Below the pieces are notes generated by a model. That model made no database searches. It was given only the letters and a program-made list of their open reading frames with translations, and was not told where the DNA came from. This document shows positions 1 through 9,813 of a DNA stretch of 25,782 nt, one piece after another. Location: contig NW_025955472.1 in NCBI RefSeq assembly GCF_022376445.1, positions 1 to 25,782 of the forward strand. The letters are read 5' to 3'. The position numbers were made by a program, and so were the translations under genes. The DNA comes from Fomitopsis serialis (Eukaryota > Basidiomycota > Agaricomycetes > Polyporales > Fomitopsidaceae). Position 1 is the first letter of the stretch, and each line of letters starts with the position of its first letter.

Positions 1-1422
1 GGCAAGAATTGTTGTCGAGTTGTCCTAGTACGTTGACGAAGGGATGGTCGACTGGGGAAGCGACGCATCCCCCGCTCAGTATTTAAACCAGCTGTGACTC
101 CGAGTCGGGGCGCGTGGCTGGCGTGGTTCTGCAACATGGCCCTTCGCGAACAAGGTTGCATGGTGCTGGACCAATCGCTGAGCGTGATCGACGGAGTAGC
201 CGGTGCTGATGACAGCTGCGAGTCACAGATCCGACAACTTGTGTCTGCCTGCTGTGCAATTAACTGTGATCGAGTCATCAGCGGTTCCGCAGTGAGAGAT
301 TGACGCCTCCAAGTCCGAGACGTTCGGTGGCTATTTGTATGTATGGACAGACTTCGATGGTCAAATAGCAGTGCCTGCGGTGTACTCCTGTCAGAATAGC
401 GATGTCGATTCGTGTTCATCGGTACTATGTATATCATACTACACCCTGTGCACCCATGTTGAGAATCAACGGGACGTGGGGCGTTTCATACACAGCTTCT
501 ACAAACCTTACAAGCATCAAATCCCGATGCGTCATGCACATCACTGGTGGCTTACCTGCGACTTGCGCGTACAGTGCGCTGCGCTGGCGTTCCGGTCTGT
601 CGCAGAATCGTTTCTGCTGGGGCGCAGCCTTCGGAGTTACCGTCCTAGGTGACAGTCTTCCGCGCCGGCCGGGCTCTAGAGCGCTAAGTAGTAGTCCCGC
701 GGTCTTTGCGCAGCTCCAAAGACGGGCTTGCGCGGTTATATGTGAATACAGGACTTGGCATGCACCCCGGCCCAAGGGCCCCGGCCTCTGAATTAAGGGT
801 CGGATCCTGGGTCCTTATTTGAAGGTCCAGCCTGAGCGTCGCTTGTCAGTGTAGTTGCCGGCGACGCTCGGTGGCACTAGTACGGTACAGTACTTATGAC
901 TGTCGTCGGTCAACTTGAATGCCAGTGTCGATCATTCTCATGATCTCTATATGTAGGATTTCAATCGTCTGGACCGAGAATCATTTGACCCTAGTAGTCG
1001 TCAGTAGTACATAGGCCGCTTGTGCAGACTGAGACTCATCATGTCGACAATCATTTCCTGGTAGCTGAGCTACCACCATGAGGGACCAGGGCCCAGGGAG
1101 CCAGGTACAAAATTGAGTAACGGGGTCACGGTCGTCTCGCCCGATCTAAGTCATGATGAGCGGTCTGGCCCACACTCAGAGAGCGACGTAGTTGCAACCA
1201 AACCGCAGTTGTATAAGAGAGTTTCGGATTTGTGGTTTCAAGACGACAATCGTTTTCTGAATGCGCGGATAATGCGGCAACGGGACATGTACTGGTACAA
1301 ATGAAAATACATCAGATCCATATGTGGAAAACCCGACCGGACAGCGCGATGGCGAGAAACACAACGTGCTGGCAAAGCACTACTTACAACCGTGGAGTGT
1401 CTCAAGCTTCACCACGTTCAAT
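1..1422. other. No recognisable gene
   Basis: Both strands were read in all frames. The open frames here are short (about 60-130 codons), overlap each other on opposite strands, and show no familiar motif and no convincing exon-intron chain. I see no RNA gene or clear repeat. Confidence 0.5.
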
Positions 1423-1868
1423 CTAGAAAGAAATGTATGAGAAAGAGGTCTGCGAGATCACCTGCCGACGCACCTGGGCCAGCTCACGCTTCGCGCGCCT
1501 CACCTCTTCCATGAGCGCAGCGACGTGCCTGTCGAGCATCTCAACGTACGGCTTCATCGACGGTTTCTGCCAATCTGTGGGTAGCCATCAAGCACAGTCC
1601 GACCAGCCCGCAGCTCATCAATATCCCGAAGTGATATTCCGCAGTGTCGCCGCCAGCTCGTCGAGCTCGCGAAGCAGCTGACTCACGTGGGCACGCGCGC
1701 GCTCGGGCCTGAAGCTATCTATCGCGCTTGGGTCGACGGGAACGCAAATTCGGCCTGTCTTGGGGTGCACACAGAAGGTTGCCTTGAGCAAGTGTTTGCG
1801 GTGCTTCGAGACTTCAGCATTGAGGCGTAGATAGGTATACTGTAGCACGACATCGCCGAAAGTGCAGG
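1423..1868 (-). pseudogene. DNA primase small (catalytic) subunit, C-terminal fragment
   Basis: Two blocks on the minus strand match the C-terminus of the eukaryotic primase small subunit, which makes RNA primers with DNA polymerase alpha. The first block (about 1868-1680) reads DVVLQYTYLRLNAEVSKHRK, then HLLKATFCVHPKTGRICVPV, then a segment ending LLRELDEL. HPKTGRI.VP.D is the family's conserved C-terminal stretch. The second block (1574-1423) reads DWQKPSMKPYVEML and continues with a helical tail to a TAG stop; human and yeast primases end in a comparable SLxPYV segment. Between the blocks the frame closes at a TGA near 1617. The second block follows an acceptor-like CTACCCACAG, but I find no usable donor within reach. 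The N-terminal catalytic half is absent upstream. I read this as a decayed or partial copy. A functional gene with unusual splicing is possible but less likely. Confidence 0.75.
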
Positions 1869-2902
1869 CGGCCGATCTGTGATTATAATACAAGTCTGAG
1901 CATTCAATACCTATCACGCAGATATCCATCCATTCTGGGACCACTTTGCGATTGGCGACGCATTTCATAGCCGCCAACATACCGGCCGGCGGGGCAACTG
2001 CTGCGAGGCTATGACATGAAGTCGAAAGGTCAGACAATCATCAGCAGTGGTCAGACATACCAGAGTCAGTCACTCGACTGGAGGTAATCTTAAACACATC
2101 ATCTCAGAATTTCGGCGGTCAGTTTGTTTTCATACCGGGTAATTTGCTTGACATTGCACATAATATTACATCACCACGATGTACTCTGGGGTATACTCAT
2201 ACATGCGTGGACGAAAGCAGAGCAGAGAATGGTTCTGGTACTCAGCCTGGAGACCAACTCGAAGTCGATCGGAAAGGCATGAACTTGAAGACAGTGATTG
2301 GAGAGCGACGGTGTGCCGCGTGACCTCGGGAAAGGCGAGCGGGCGCTGGGCGAGCAGTAAGACGATTGCAGTTGGGCGAGGCAGAGATGGCGAAAAAAGC
2401 GAGTTAGTGAGGGGTCCATGACAGAGTCCGTCCGCGAGCCAGAGAGCATGGGTGCTGGAAGATCACAGCTGGCAGCAGACAGGAGCCACGACCACTAGCA
2501 GAGTCGAAGCCGCAAGATGAATGGGTTTCTGAGAGGCGACTCGGAGATACGTCGAGAGAATGAGGGTATGCTAATGAAAGCGAGTGAGCTAACATCAGGA
2601 AACCCCCCTGTGCGAATGTGGCGCGAATCGGCGCCAAATCGGTCCGGCGCGACTTCCCATGTAAACGCCTTCCAAATCGGTGCGAACAGGGCGCAAACAC
2701 CGTCTGAAAAAGCTAGTGGCGAGAACTTACCAAAAAACTTCGCAGATCAACATACTATTACATGACTTGGCGTGCTGGACGCCGCAAGCCATAGCACACA
2801 CTGACTCACACTAAACTGCCCAACTAGCACTGTATTGACATTATAACCTGCATCGCGCGCGGTAGCCTACACAGACACGATTTTTTTTTCAATATGATTA
2901 CA
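1869..2902. other. Intergenic, no supported gene
   Basis: This stretch of about 1 kb has short overlapping open frames on both strands (all under 100 codons) with no recognisable domain. It contains a T9 run at about 2881-2889, just downstream of the H+-ATPase fragment. I found no rest of the primase gene here, although its N-terminal part would be expected at this position if the gene were intact. Confidence 0.45.
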
Positions 2903-3350
2903 CATGGCCAGGGTGGCGAGGCAGACGAGGATGTAGATTGTGGCGACGCAGGCATTGATGGGGTTGCGCATGCACTGGAAGATGGCGCGCGGACCCCGGA
3001 TGGCGTGCACGAGAATGGAAAGACCAGGGTCTGCGAGGACGATGCCGGCATCGCCGCGGGCAATGTTAGTGTGACGGCGACGATACCAACATGGCGCAGG
3101 GCAGGCGTGTTGTGAACAGCGTCACCGGCCGTAGCAACCAAGGGGGCGAGCCCCTGGCGATGCTTGACGATGCCGCATTCGCGCTTGGCAAGACAGCGGG
3201 GAAGGCGCAGGCGTGGACCACTGCCTCGTCGTGCGATGTGGTCGCCGAGACCCCGAGACGGCGGCGGGTCTCCTTCGCCCTAGCGAGCTGGTCTCGGGTG
3301 GCCATGTTGACACCGAGAGCCATGGTGTGGCCGAGAGTGGGCTTTGTGTC
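2903..3350 (-). pseudogene. Plasma-membrane H+-ATPase (P-type ATPase) fragment, decayed
   Basis: Three neighbouring blocks, each in a different minus-strand frame, follow the order of the fungal proton pump P and hinge domains. Block 1 (3350 to about 3230) reads ALGVNMATRDQLARAKETRR, against the family's [25 protein letters not shown]. Block 2 (about 3150-3090) reads ATAGDAVHNTPAL, against the hinge TGDGVNDAPAL. Block 3 (about 3080-2903) reads ARGDAGIVLADPGLSILVHA, then IRGPRAIFQCMRN, running into transmembrane segment 5 and ending ILVCLATLAM; the family has ARGAADIVLTEPGLSTIVHA and IRGSRVIFQRMRNY. The hinge has lost its conserved GDGxND aspartate (now N), and frames break at least twice, so the product cannot be active. 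Only about 150 of roughly 900-1000 residues are represented. In an intact protein this region binds magnesium and couples ATP hydrolysis to proton export. Confidence 0.8.
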
Positions 3351-3487
3351 CGTACGACGCCGAGCTGCTCATGCGGCTGATCGAGGAGCAGGAGCGCGGG
3401 CGCGAGGCGCCGCAGTGGGGATACGAGCCGAGCCGAGGCGCGAGCCAGGAGGGCGCGGCGCAGGTTGTACCGAGCTGGGCAGGGGGT

Positions 3488-3994
3488 TTAAGGTGTTGTC
3501 GCCGTGCGAAAGGTCGAACCGCGGGCACTTGCGGTGGTCAGTACGCTTGCCGCTGGCAGCGTGCCGGGTGTTGCCCCGCAGGTGCGGGAGAGCCGGTCGA
3601 GGCGGCGCAGAGGGAGGCTGGCTGCGTTTTGGGCGCTCGTGCTCAAGCGGCTCGTCCGGCGCTTGCGGCGGGTACGGAATGGGGACGTGGAGGGGCAAGA
3701 CGGTGGGCGGGCGGAGCGCCGACGGTGGCGGCAGGTCGGCGAGGGTGGCGGCAGGTCGGCGAGGGTGACAGGATGGAAATAATGGATGGCCCCGGTTCTG
3801 CGCATCGAGGCGCGGATACCGAGCACGATATGAGCTATAAAGATAAAAAGGAATATGAGTGCTAAGTAAATGACAACGAGGATGAAAAGGAATAATAGGG
3901 GAAGACCAAACTGGTGCCTCCCGCTCGCGACGTGCGAAGAAACTGGCGTGCAGACCGCGGATGCGTCACCCGGGCCGATCCCCAACGCGTACAT
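3488..3994 (-). pseudogene. Open frame with long hydrophobic segment, possible membrane-protein remnant
   Basis: The frame opens at an ATG (3994). About 30 residues in, it encodes a run of roughly 30 strongly hydrophobic residues (LLFLFILVVIYLALIFLFIF within it, near 3904-3815), long enough for one or two membrane passes. Basic residues follow (RASMRR), then a low-complexity arginine/proline tail that is probably not real coding sequence. I do not recognise a family. It lies upstream of the decayed H+-ATPase block but does not match the pump's transmembrane segments. It could be a fragment of a membrane protein gene or chance. Confidence 0.25.
3724..3763 (+). repeat. Two-copy 20-bp tandem repeat
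   Basis: The unit GGTGGCGGCAGGTCGGCGAG occurs twice back to back with no mismatch, followed by the first bases of a third copy. It has the look of a slippage or minisatellite product in GC-rich DNA. Confidence 0.9.
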
Positions 3995-5078
3995 CAACGC
4001 GAGTCTGCAGGGGCCATTTAGCCGTGAGCACTTGCGAACGGGCGACGTAGGCGAGGTCGGAGAAAGGGGGTATACGGCGTGGCCAGCATACTAGGCGATG
4101 GGCGCGATCTTTCAGAACTCGAGGGTGCTACCTACTTACCGTGCCTGGTTTCGCCTCCCGCATCGTCTTCAGGGCCGCAAACGGCCGTCCTATGTGGGTG
4201 CCGGAGATAGCAATGTCAGTGTCCTCATGGCAGGACACAGCCTCCCTTGGCGAGCTGCAAACGCGGTCACCCGGCATAGCCGAAGCATGCGTCTCGCAAC
4301 AAGCCAGAGGAGGATGTGCCACCGCAACGAGGACACCGAGATGGTTAACAACTCAGTCCTTCATCTTCACACGGGCAGTGGTAATGGCTGAGGGACGGGG
4401 CGCGTGCATGCGAACGGACGCCTGGGCGAATGTACGAGTCAGGATCGCATAGCAGGACTATGGCCAATACACGCACCAGAGTCCGTCTCTCGAGGCCCTG
4501 CGAGCCAGCTCAGCTCGATACCCTCTCTCGCCCTTCTCTACCGGCCACTTCCAGCCTCGCTGTTCTGTCTTGGTGATTCCCACTCACCTAATGTCGCGCG
4601 GTTTGACGGGCATCCGAGTCGCAAAACGTGCGGGGCAAGTCGTCGGGCAGTGCACCTCTTGTGGAGCGAGATCGAGGGTGAATCCCAGTCATTGGTGAGG
4701 TGACGACGCTAGGCAGTATCCCATCCTGGAGTAAGAAAGATGGAAGCCGAGCGACGAGGGAAGATGAGTATGTAGCAGCGAGGGGCATGGCCGCAGGGGG
4801 TGGTGAGCGCAGAGACGAGGAGCGAGTCGCGTCCTGGCTGGCCACAAGTCCGATTAAGCGCCGAGAGGTGCGCTCGGGCCAGGGCCCTCTGTAGCTTGAA
4901 GGATGGGTTCGAGGTATGGTGTAAGAATTTCTGATATGATGTCGGCATTCGGGGATTCAAGCAGATGGTGTTGTAAGTTTTTATTCCAGATGGGAAGAGC
5001 ACAGTGAATCACTAATGAGGGCGGCCAATCGGGCGCCGGCGCTTGCGCAAAGCGCAGTGAGTACGGTAAAGCGCGAGA

Positions 5079-8000
5079 CTACACTACAGTTATGTATGTA
5101 TGCCTGTCGGTGAACGAGTTTACATAGAAGTTTTCGCAAAGATCGAGGACATTGTCGCTGGTCCATTCCGGCGGCTTGACAGGCCCGAACTTCGGTACGA
5201 GGTGAATGCTCCGCTGGAGGTCCTTCAAGGGGACGATCGCAGCGACACGTTCACCTGCTTGCGATCGGTGCCGTTTGACAGTGTAGAATAGATGGTTGGG
5301 CTCTGGCCGTGGCTTGAATCGGCTGAACCATTCGAGGTAGACGAATTGCGACGGGGCGGTGGGATCACCATGGAATACGTTCTCATGGGCTTTCTTCGAC
5401 AGTGAGAAGATCGCACGAACCTGGGCGACGCGGTAGCCTATTCATCGGTAAGTTGCTGGGATCCCTTACTGACAAATGTAGTACTTACCGTCGACTCCTA
5501 CGTGCCCGCCGCCTCTCTCGTTGACCAAGGCAGTGTCGAATCTTCCTGGGACGACTCGACCTTGGGTGTCTCGGTAGTTTGGTCGTGCGTGTATCACATC
5601 GAGGGTCTCAGGTGCATCCCTGCGCCTGAACGAATCCTGATTCCAAAATTTTACCTTGTGCCACACGGATACGGCGCGGAAAGGTAGGTCGTACACTGAG
5701 ACGTGTTCCGCGAGCTCGCGAGCCGACAACTCGGGATGCTTGTGATGGACTATAAATTCCTTGAGGAGGTGCTCGAAGTTGAAAGCACCATAGCGCGCCT
5801 CGAGGGTCGAAAAGCCTATAGAATTGCGCGTCGGAGTGCGCGTGAGATGGCGGTGGGGCTTATGAGGAATGCGGGATGGGGCGGATGCGATGTCAGGTCG
5901 ACCATCAAGCCGCCATTGCAGGTAGAGTGCGTGAGCGTGGATTTGTTCGAGGCGAACAATGGTCGTGGTCATCTGCGGGTACTCGTCCTTGCGGTTGGAC
6001 TTACGCCACGGATCCTTCGCGAGTGAGATGTGGAGGTGTTCAGACGCTGAAGTGTTCGTACCGTCGGCGGTCCCGAAGAGCTTGATCCCCGAGGTGTAGT
6101 GCTGAAGGGAATGCAGCTTGGGGAAATTGAAGTGGTTGCGAATGCCGAGGTCCTCAAACACCGCTTTGTTCACGTGGAATCGAGCGAGGGCGTCGTCGAG
6201 CTGCCCCAGGGTTGTTGAGGTGTGCGCTGGGAGTTGTGCGAGATAGACGAAATCCAGGAGAGCGCGGACGGAGCGGATGAGGCGAGTGGGGTTATACCCA
6301 CCAGGTAAACGGAGGTCGACGATGGTCCCGAGTAGGACACGACATATGTCTTCATGTTCCGTTCCAGAGACGCGGGACAAATGTGAGATCCCCTTCGAGA
6401 AGTGGCGGAGGTTGTGATTAGGAGGAAGAGCCTGGAATCGGTCGTCAATGACACGAGCTCCATAGGCTGACTTGATCCATAGAATGACGTGCTTGACCAT
6501 CCCTTGGTAGAGTTGATGCAGGATGTCGGGGGGCAATGAGGCATAGATGTTGACGTAGGGGAGTCCTTTCCAAAAGGGGTCCGTCAGGGGTTTGATGCCT
6601 GCAGCTTGGCAAGCGTGGACGTGGGCAGCTGCTGAACCCGTCCGCTCAAGAGTGTCAAGGGCATACAAGATTGCGTTAAGATCTCGCTGGGTACAAGGGA
6701 CAGGCTCGCCCAATGACTCAGGATCAACCACACCCGCTGGGCATTCACCATTCTTCACGCCGGTGACGAGGACGATCTCGGGGTAGTCCCCGACATAGGC
6801 GGCGAAGATAGGGTGGCAGCGCTGGGCAATACCGCGGCCAGTCGTCATCATAGTGCCGTGGCGTCCGGCTTTCCGAGTCGGTGCGAGGGCCTGGCGTAGA
6901 CAGGCGTGAAAAAGGTTGCTACTCGCCCGGCGCCGAGTTTCCTCGCTCTTGATATGAGAGAGTCGAGTGACAGGCAGATAGCCTATGAGGAGTTGCGCCT
7001 GCCTACTCGATTTACGACGAATCTCCTTGGGGATATTACCGATCGTTAGATAAAGAGGGTAGCACGACCGGTTGCGAAATTGGGTCAGTTGGGTCTTGTC
7101 AGATGAAATGATGAGGGGGATAATCGTCGCGCCAGCTTGCTTGGCTTCGAGTTTGTGCTGCAATGAATTGATTAACATTGGGGCACTGCTGCGAGCGCGT
7201 AGTGAACGGAAGGATACCTGCAGGCGCCACCACCAATCTCCGGTGTGCATATCGCCATACACTCGTGTGGTCTTGGTGCGATCAACGTAGTGTTTCTCGG
7301 GCGCGAGGATGATATTGGGCGCCCAATCGGATGACCCAAAGAGAACGCGGATGCACTCCATAGCGTCCCGCAGCCAAAAATCATACTTTTCACCGTCAAC
7401 CTCGAGAACGTGACGAACAAAGCTCGGCCGGGGAGGGAGGGAGGAATCGATGAGCTTATTGAGTTCCTTTGTGTTCTTGAATGAGGTATCTAGGCGATCG
7501 AGGACCTGGTTAATCGGTTGAGAACAGTGTCGTAAGCCATGCACGTAGACGGAAGATCAAGCTGTCATACCCCATCAATGGCGAGCAATTCGTTAAATGC
7601 AGTTGCGGATGGACCTCGCGTCTTGGCCCATTGTGCGATGCGCCAGTCCATCTCTGAGGCGAAAGGGGCGAAGACATTTGCATCAGGTGCTGCGCCCAAA
7701 GCCGCCTCGTACATCGCAAATGGATTCTGGGCAGCACCGTGATCGGCGTCATCCCCTCGACGCTCGCGACGGAAGGGTACTACAAATGGGTCGTGAAAGA
7801 GGAATTCTTCATCCTGAGGCTGGATGCCCGGGAGCTCGTGGTCTACGTCCATATCGTCGTTGGCGTCAGGCTCCGCGGGTGGCATTGGATCGTTGTCGAG
7901 TCTTTGATCCTCGTCGGCGAGCGGGCGATCGGAACCTGCAGACGGAGATGGCGACCGCCTTCCCTGAGGGGAAGGCGGCCGGCTGAGTGGCCGAGGGACG

Positions 8001-9078
8001 TTGTCGTAGTCCCTCTCGTCTTCGTCAGATGAGGACTCGGAGTCTGAAGGAGAAGGTGGCCGCGGGAACCCGTCGAGTGGTTGCCCTGGAATGTCGTCAT
8101 CTGCGCCATCGAGGGCATCCATGCCGTCCGGGTCGAGGTATTCAACCGGCCCGTCGACCTCCATTCCTGACATGCAGTTATTGAGTGAGCGCGCTCACGG
8201 CCGACGTACCACTACACACCTTCATTCGCGTGGTGATTCGCATTTCTCGCCAGATGAGATGGCACGTCATCACGAGCATTTGACGGACCTGCAACAGGAT
8301 CTGCCGGACCGCGTGGTGGCGCAAGGCGAGCCTGCACACGTTGGCGTGCCAGTTCCATCGCCTGTGTGACGCTCGCCTGGCATCGAGGATCTGCTGATCG
8401 AGCTACATGACGCGACAGTGCATGCAGTTCAAATCCGGTCACACCACACCCGAGACATTGGTGTGAAGTGCGCGCGCCCGCGCTGAAGTGTGAGCCACCT
8501 GCGAAGTCGCATTGGTGATCACTGAGTCATCAATTGATAAAAAGTGAGAGACAAGACACACCGGGGATGGCGACAGTCATGCAGACGTGTGCAAGAGCTC
8601 CCACTCTGAGTTCCCGCATTGATTGAGTGCCGTTTAGATAGCGAAACGGATTGCGAGGGAGCGCGAGACTGACGGACTGAGCCAGTTCACGAGGCACTCC
8701 TTTGGCGACAAGCAACTGCCTGAGATCCGTGACGGTGGTCCGGTCAGACACGACTTCCCCAGATGTCAGCAAAGGGACGACACACACGAAAATAATAAGA
8801 ACCAAAGACTAACCTATTGGTATACTCTGCCCGGCACAGGGGCGAACGAAAATGGTGTATGTCGAGTCCGTGGCGATCCGCCTTTGATTGCGAAGCGGAA
8901 GTTGTGCGAAGTGACCTCGGTGGCGGCGTGTTTTGACTAGCCAAACTCTGAGTAGCCTCGTGATAGGCAGCGAATCGTGTTGAATGAGAGCGGCTGTTGA
9001 AGGCAGTTTGTCGTCAGTTTGAGTCGAGCCTCGTGTAATAAAAACAAATCCATGGGACTCGGACTCACCAGATGCCAT
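5079..9078 (-). CDS. Plavaka-family transposase with N-terminal ubiquitin-like domain and zinc finger
   Basis: Proposed exons: 9078-9069, 8993-8814, 8753-8562, 8498-8220, 8166-7571, 7505-7218, 7157-5489 and 5437-5079, giving about 1190 residues with all junctions in frame. The core reads like the Plavaka transposases of basidiomycetes, RNase H-fold enzymes that cut and paste DNA: FASEMDWRIAQWAKTRGPSA, then SFKNTKELNK, IIPLIISSDKTQLTQFRNRS, CHPIFAAYVGDYPEIVLVTG, LPYVNIYASLPPDILHQLYQ and the C-terminus DRHTYITVV. Candidate catalytic acids are D535 (SSDKT), D639 (VGDYPE) and E888 (SEHLH); this is my inference. Residues about 48-129 resemble ubiquitin (TIFVRPCAGQSIPIV, LRQLLVAKGVP, LNGTQSMRELRVG) and end IPGG. 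CLGCGVTGFELHALSRH (about 142-158) is a C2H2-like finger. An acidic Ser/Pro/Asp linker precedes the core. No internal stop is seen. The start (9078, purine at -3, G at +4) and the 10-nt first exon are the weakest parts. Confidence 0.8.
7158..7217 (-). other. In-frame, stop-free 60-nt intron in transposase core
   Basis: The donor is CAG|GTATCC and the acceptor TTCATTGCAG. Removing it joins WWWRLQ to HKLEAKQAGATIIPL, which matches the usual spacing of the family. The intron has no stop and is a multiple of three, so unspliced RNA would add 20 residues just before the first putative catalytic aspartate. Confidence 0.8.
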
Positions 9079-9813
9079 CGCCCAGAGAACAAGATAACCG
9101 TATACTGAAACCCAATGTAATGCCCATGCTGCGTCTGATAGCCCAGAGCCAAAAACGATCGAATTATTGTGTTGTTGTCGCAGGTGAGCACCGACCGGCA
9201 GGGCTCGCAGAGAGGGGAGGCGCTCGGAGTTGAGGATGGCACCTGGGCCAGTCGACAGATGGAAGAGCCATAGATTGGCGAGAGCTGGCAAAAGAACGAT
9301 GAGTAGCAGATTGCACACGGTGCGTGATGCATGCGCAGTGATCGCGGCGGGGCTCGGTGGACAGAGGCTTGCGAGAGATTTGTTTCGCCATCCTCGTGGG
9401 GCAGAACGCCCGCCTTGGGGGCGCATTGGCACGGTCGCAAAGCAGTGTCAGTGTGCGCGCCAAGTCGCGAGCGTACACCAGGCTCAGAGTGAGCGTGAAC
9501 TTAACCAATGCTGCAGGATACGACGTGCAAATTGCAACGTCCAAGAGATTGCACACCGGTCTCGAGTGCGGTGAGGGAGGTGGCGCCGCAATCTGCAGGC
9601 AGAAATGGAGTACCGGGGTGGGCTTGGTAACCCGCAGTGGCGTCGTCCGACGCGGCGACACCCTAAATCGACGGCCGAACTGGTCCCTGGAAAATCCACG
9701 AGGCCAGCTGCCACGTCCAAGCCCTTGCTCCTCTCCTCTCAACCACCACCACCACCACTCTGCCTGCGGAGTAATTCTTCCCAGCATCCCCTACTTGCTG
9801 CAGCTCACTGGTC
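9079..9813. promoter_or_regulatory. Divergent intergenic region between transposase and partner gene
   Basis: This 735-bp stretch separates two divergently read genes and probably holds both promoters. A pyrimidine-rich tract with a CCA run (about 9726-9762) lies some 50-90 bp before the plus-strand ATG, as is common upstream of fungal genes. Open frames on the minus strand here include hydrophobic readings (for example NLLLIVLLPALANLWLFHLS), but they are not supported by splicing into anything recognisable. No clear TATA box was identified. Confidence 0.45.

Larger units (their letters stand above)
3351..5078. other. Gene-poor region with possible gene debris
   Basis: No complete gene is recognisable. 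Long open frames around 3370-3770 exist on both strands at once, as expected from GC-rich sequence with few stops. Proline-rich minus-strand reading at about 3690-3370 and a hydrophobic stretch at 3904-3815 could be remnants of a host gene. The last 80 bases up to 5078 are presumably the 3' UTR of the transposase gene. Confidence 0.4.

Noticed and set aside
3091..3865. Plus-strand open frames across the H+-ATPase fragment
   Set aside because: The minus strand carries recognisable pump motifs from 3350 to 2903, so the plus-strand frames there are shadows. Further right they are GC-driven with no motif.
8420..8440. GTTCAAATCC, resembling a tRNA T-loop
   Set aside because: It lies inside the zinc-finger exon of the transposase on the other strand, and no acceptor stem or anticodon arm surrounds it.
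8809..9787. Long minus-strand open frames with hydrophobic stretches upstream of the transposase
   Set aside because: They overlap each other and plus-strand frames, show no domain, and only the part from about 9078 down joins the transposase by good splice sites.
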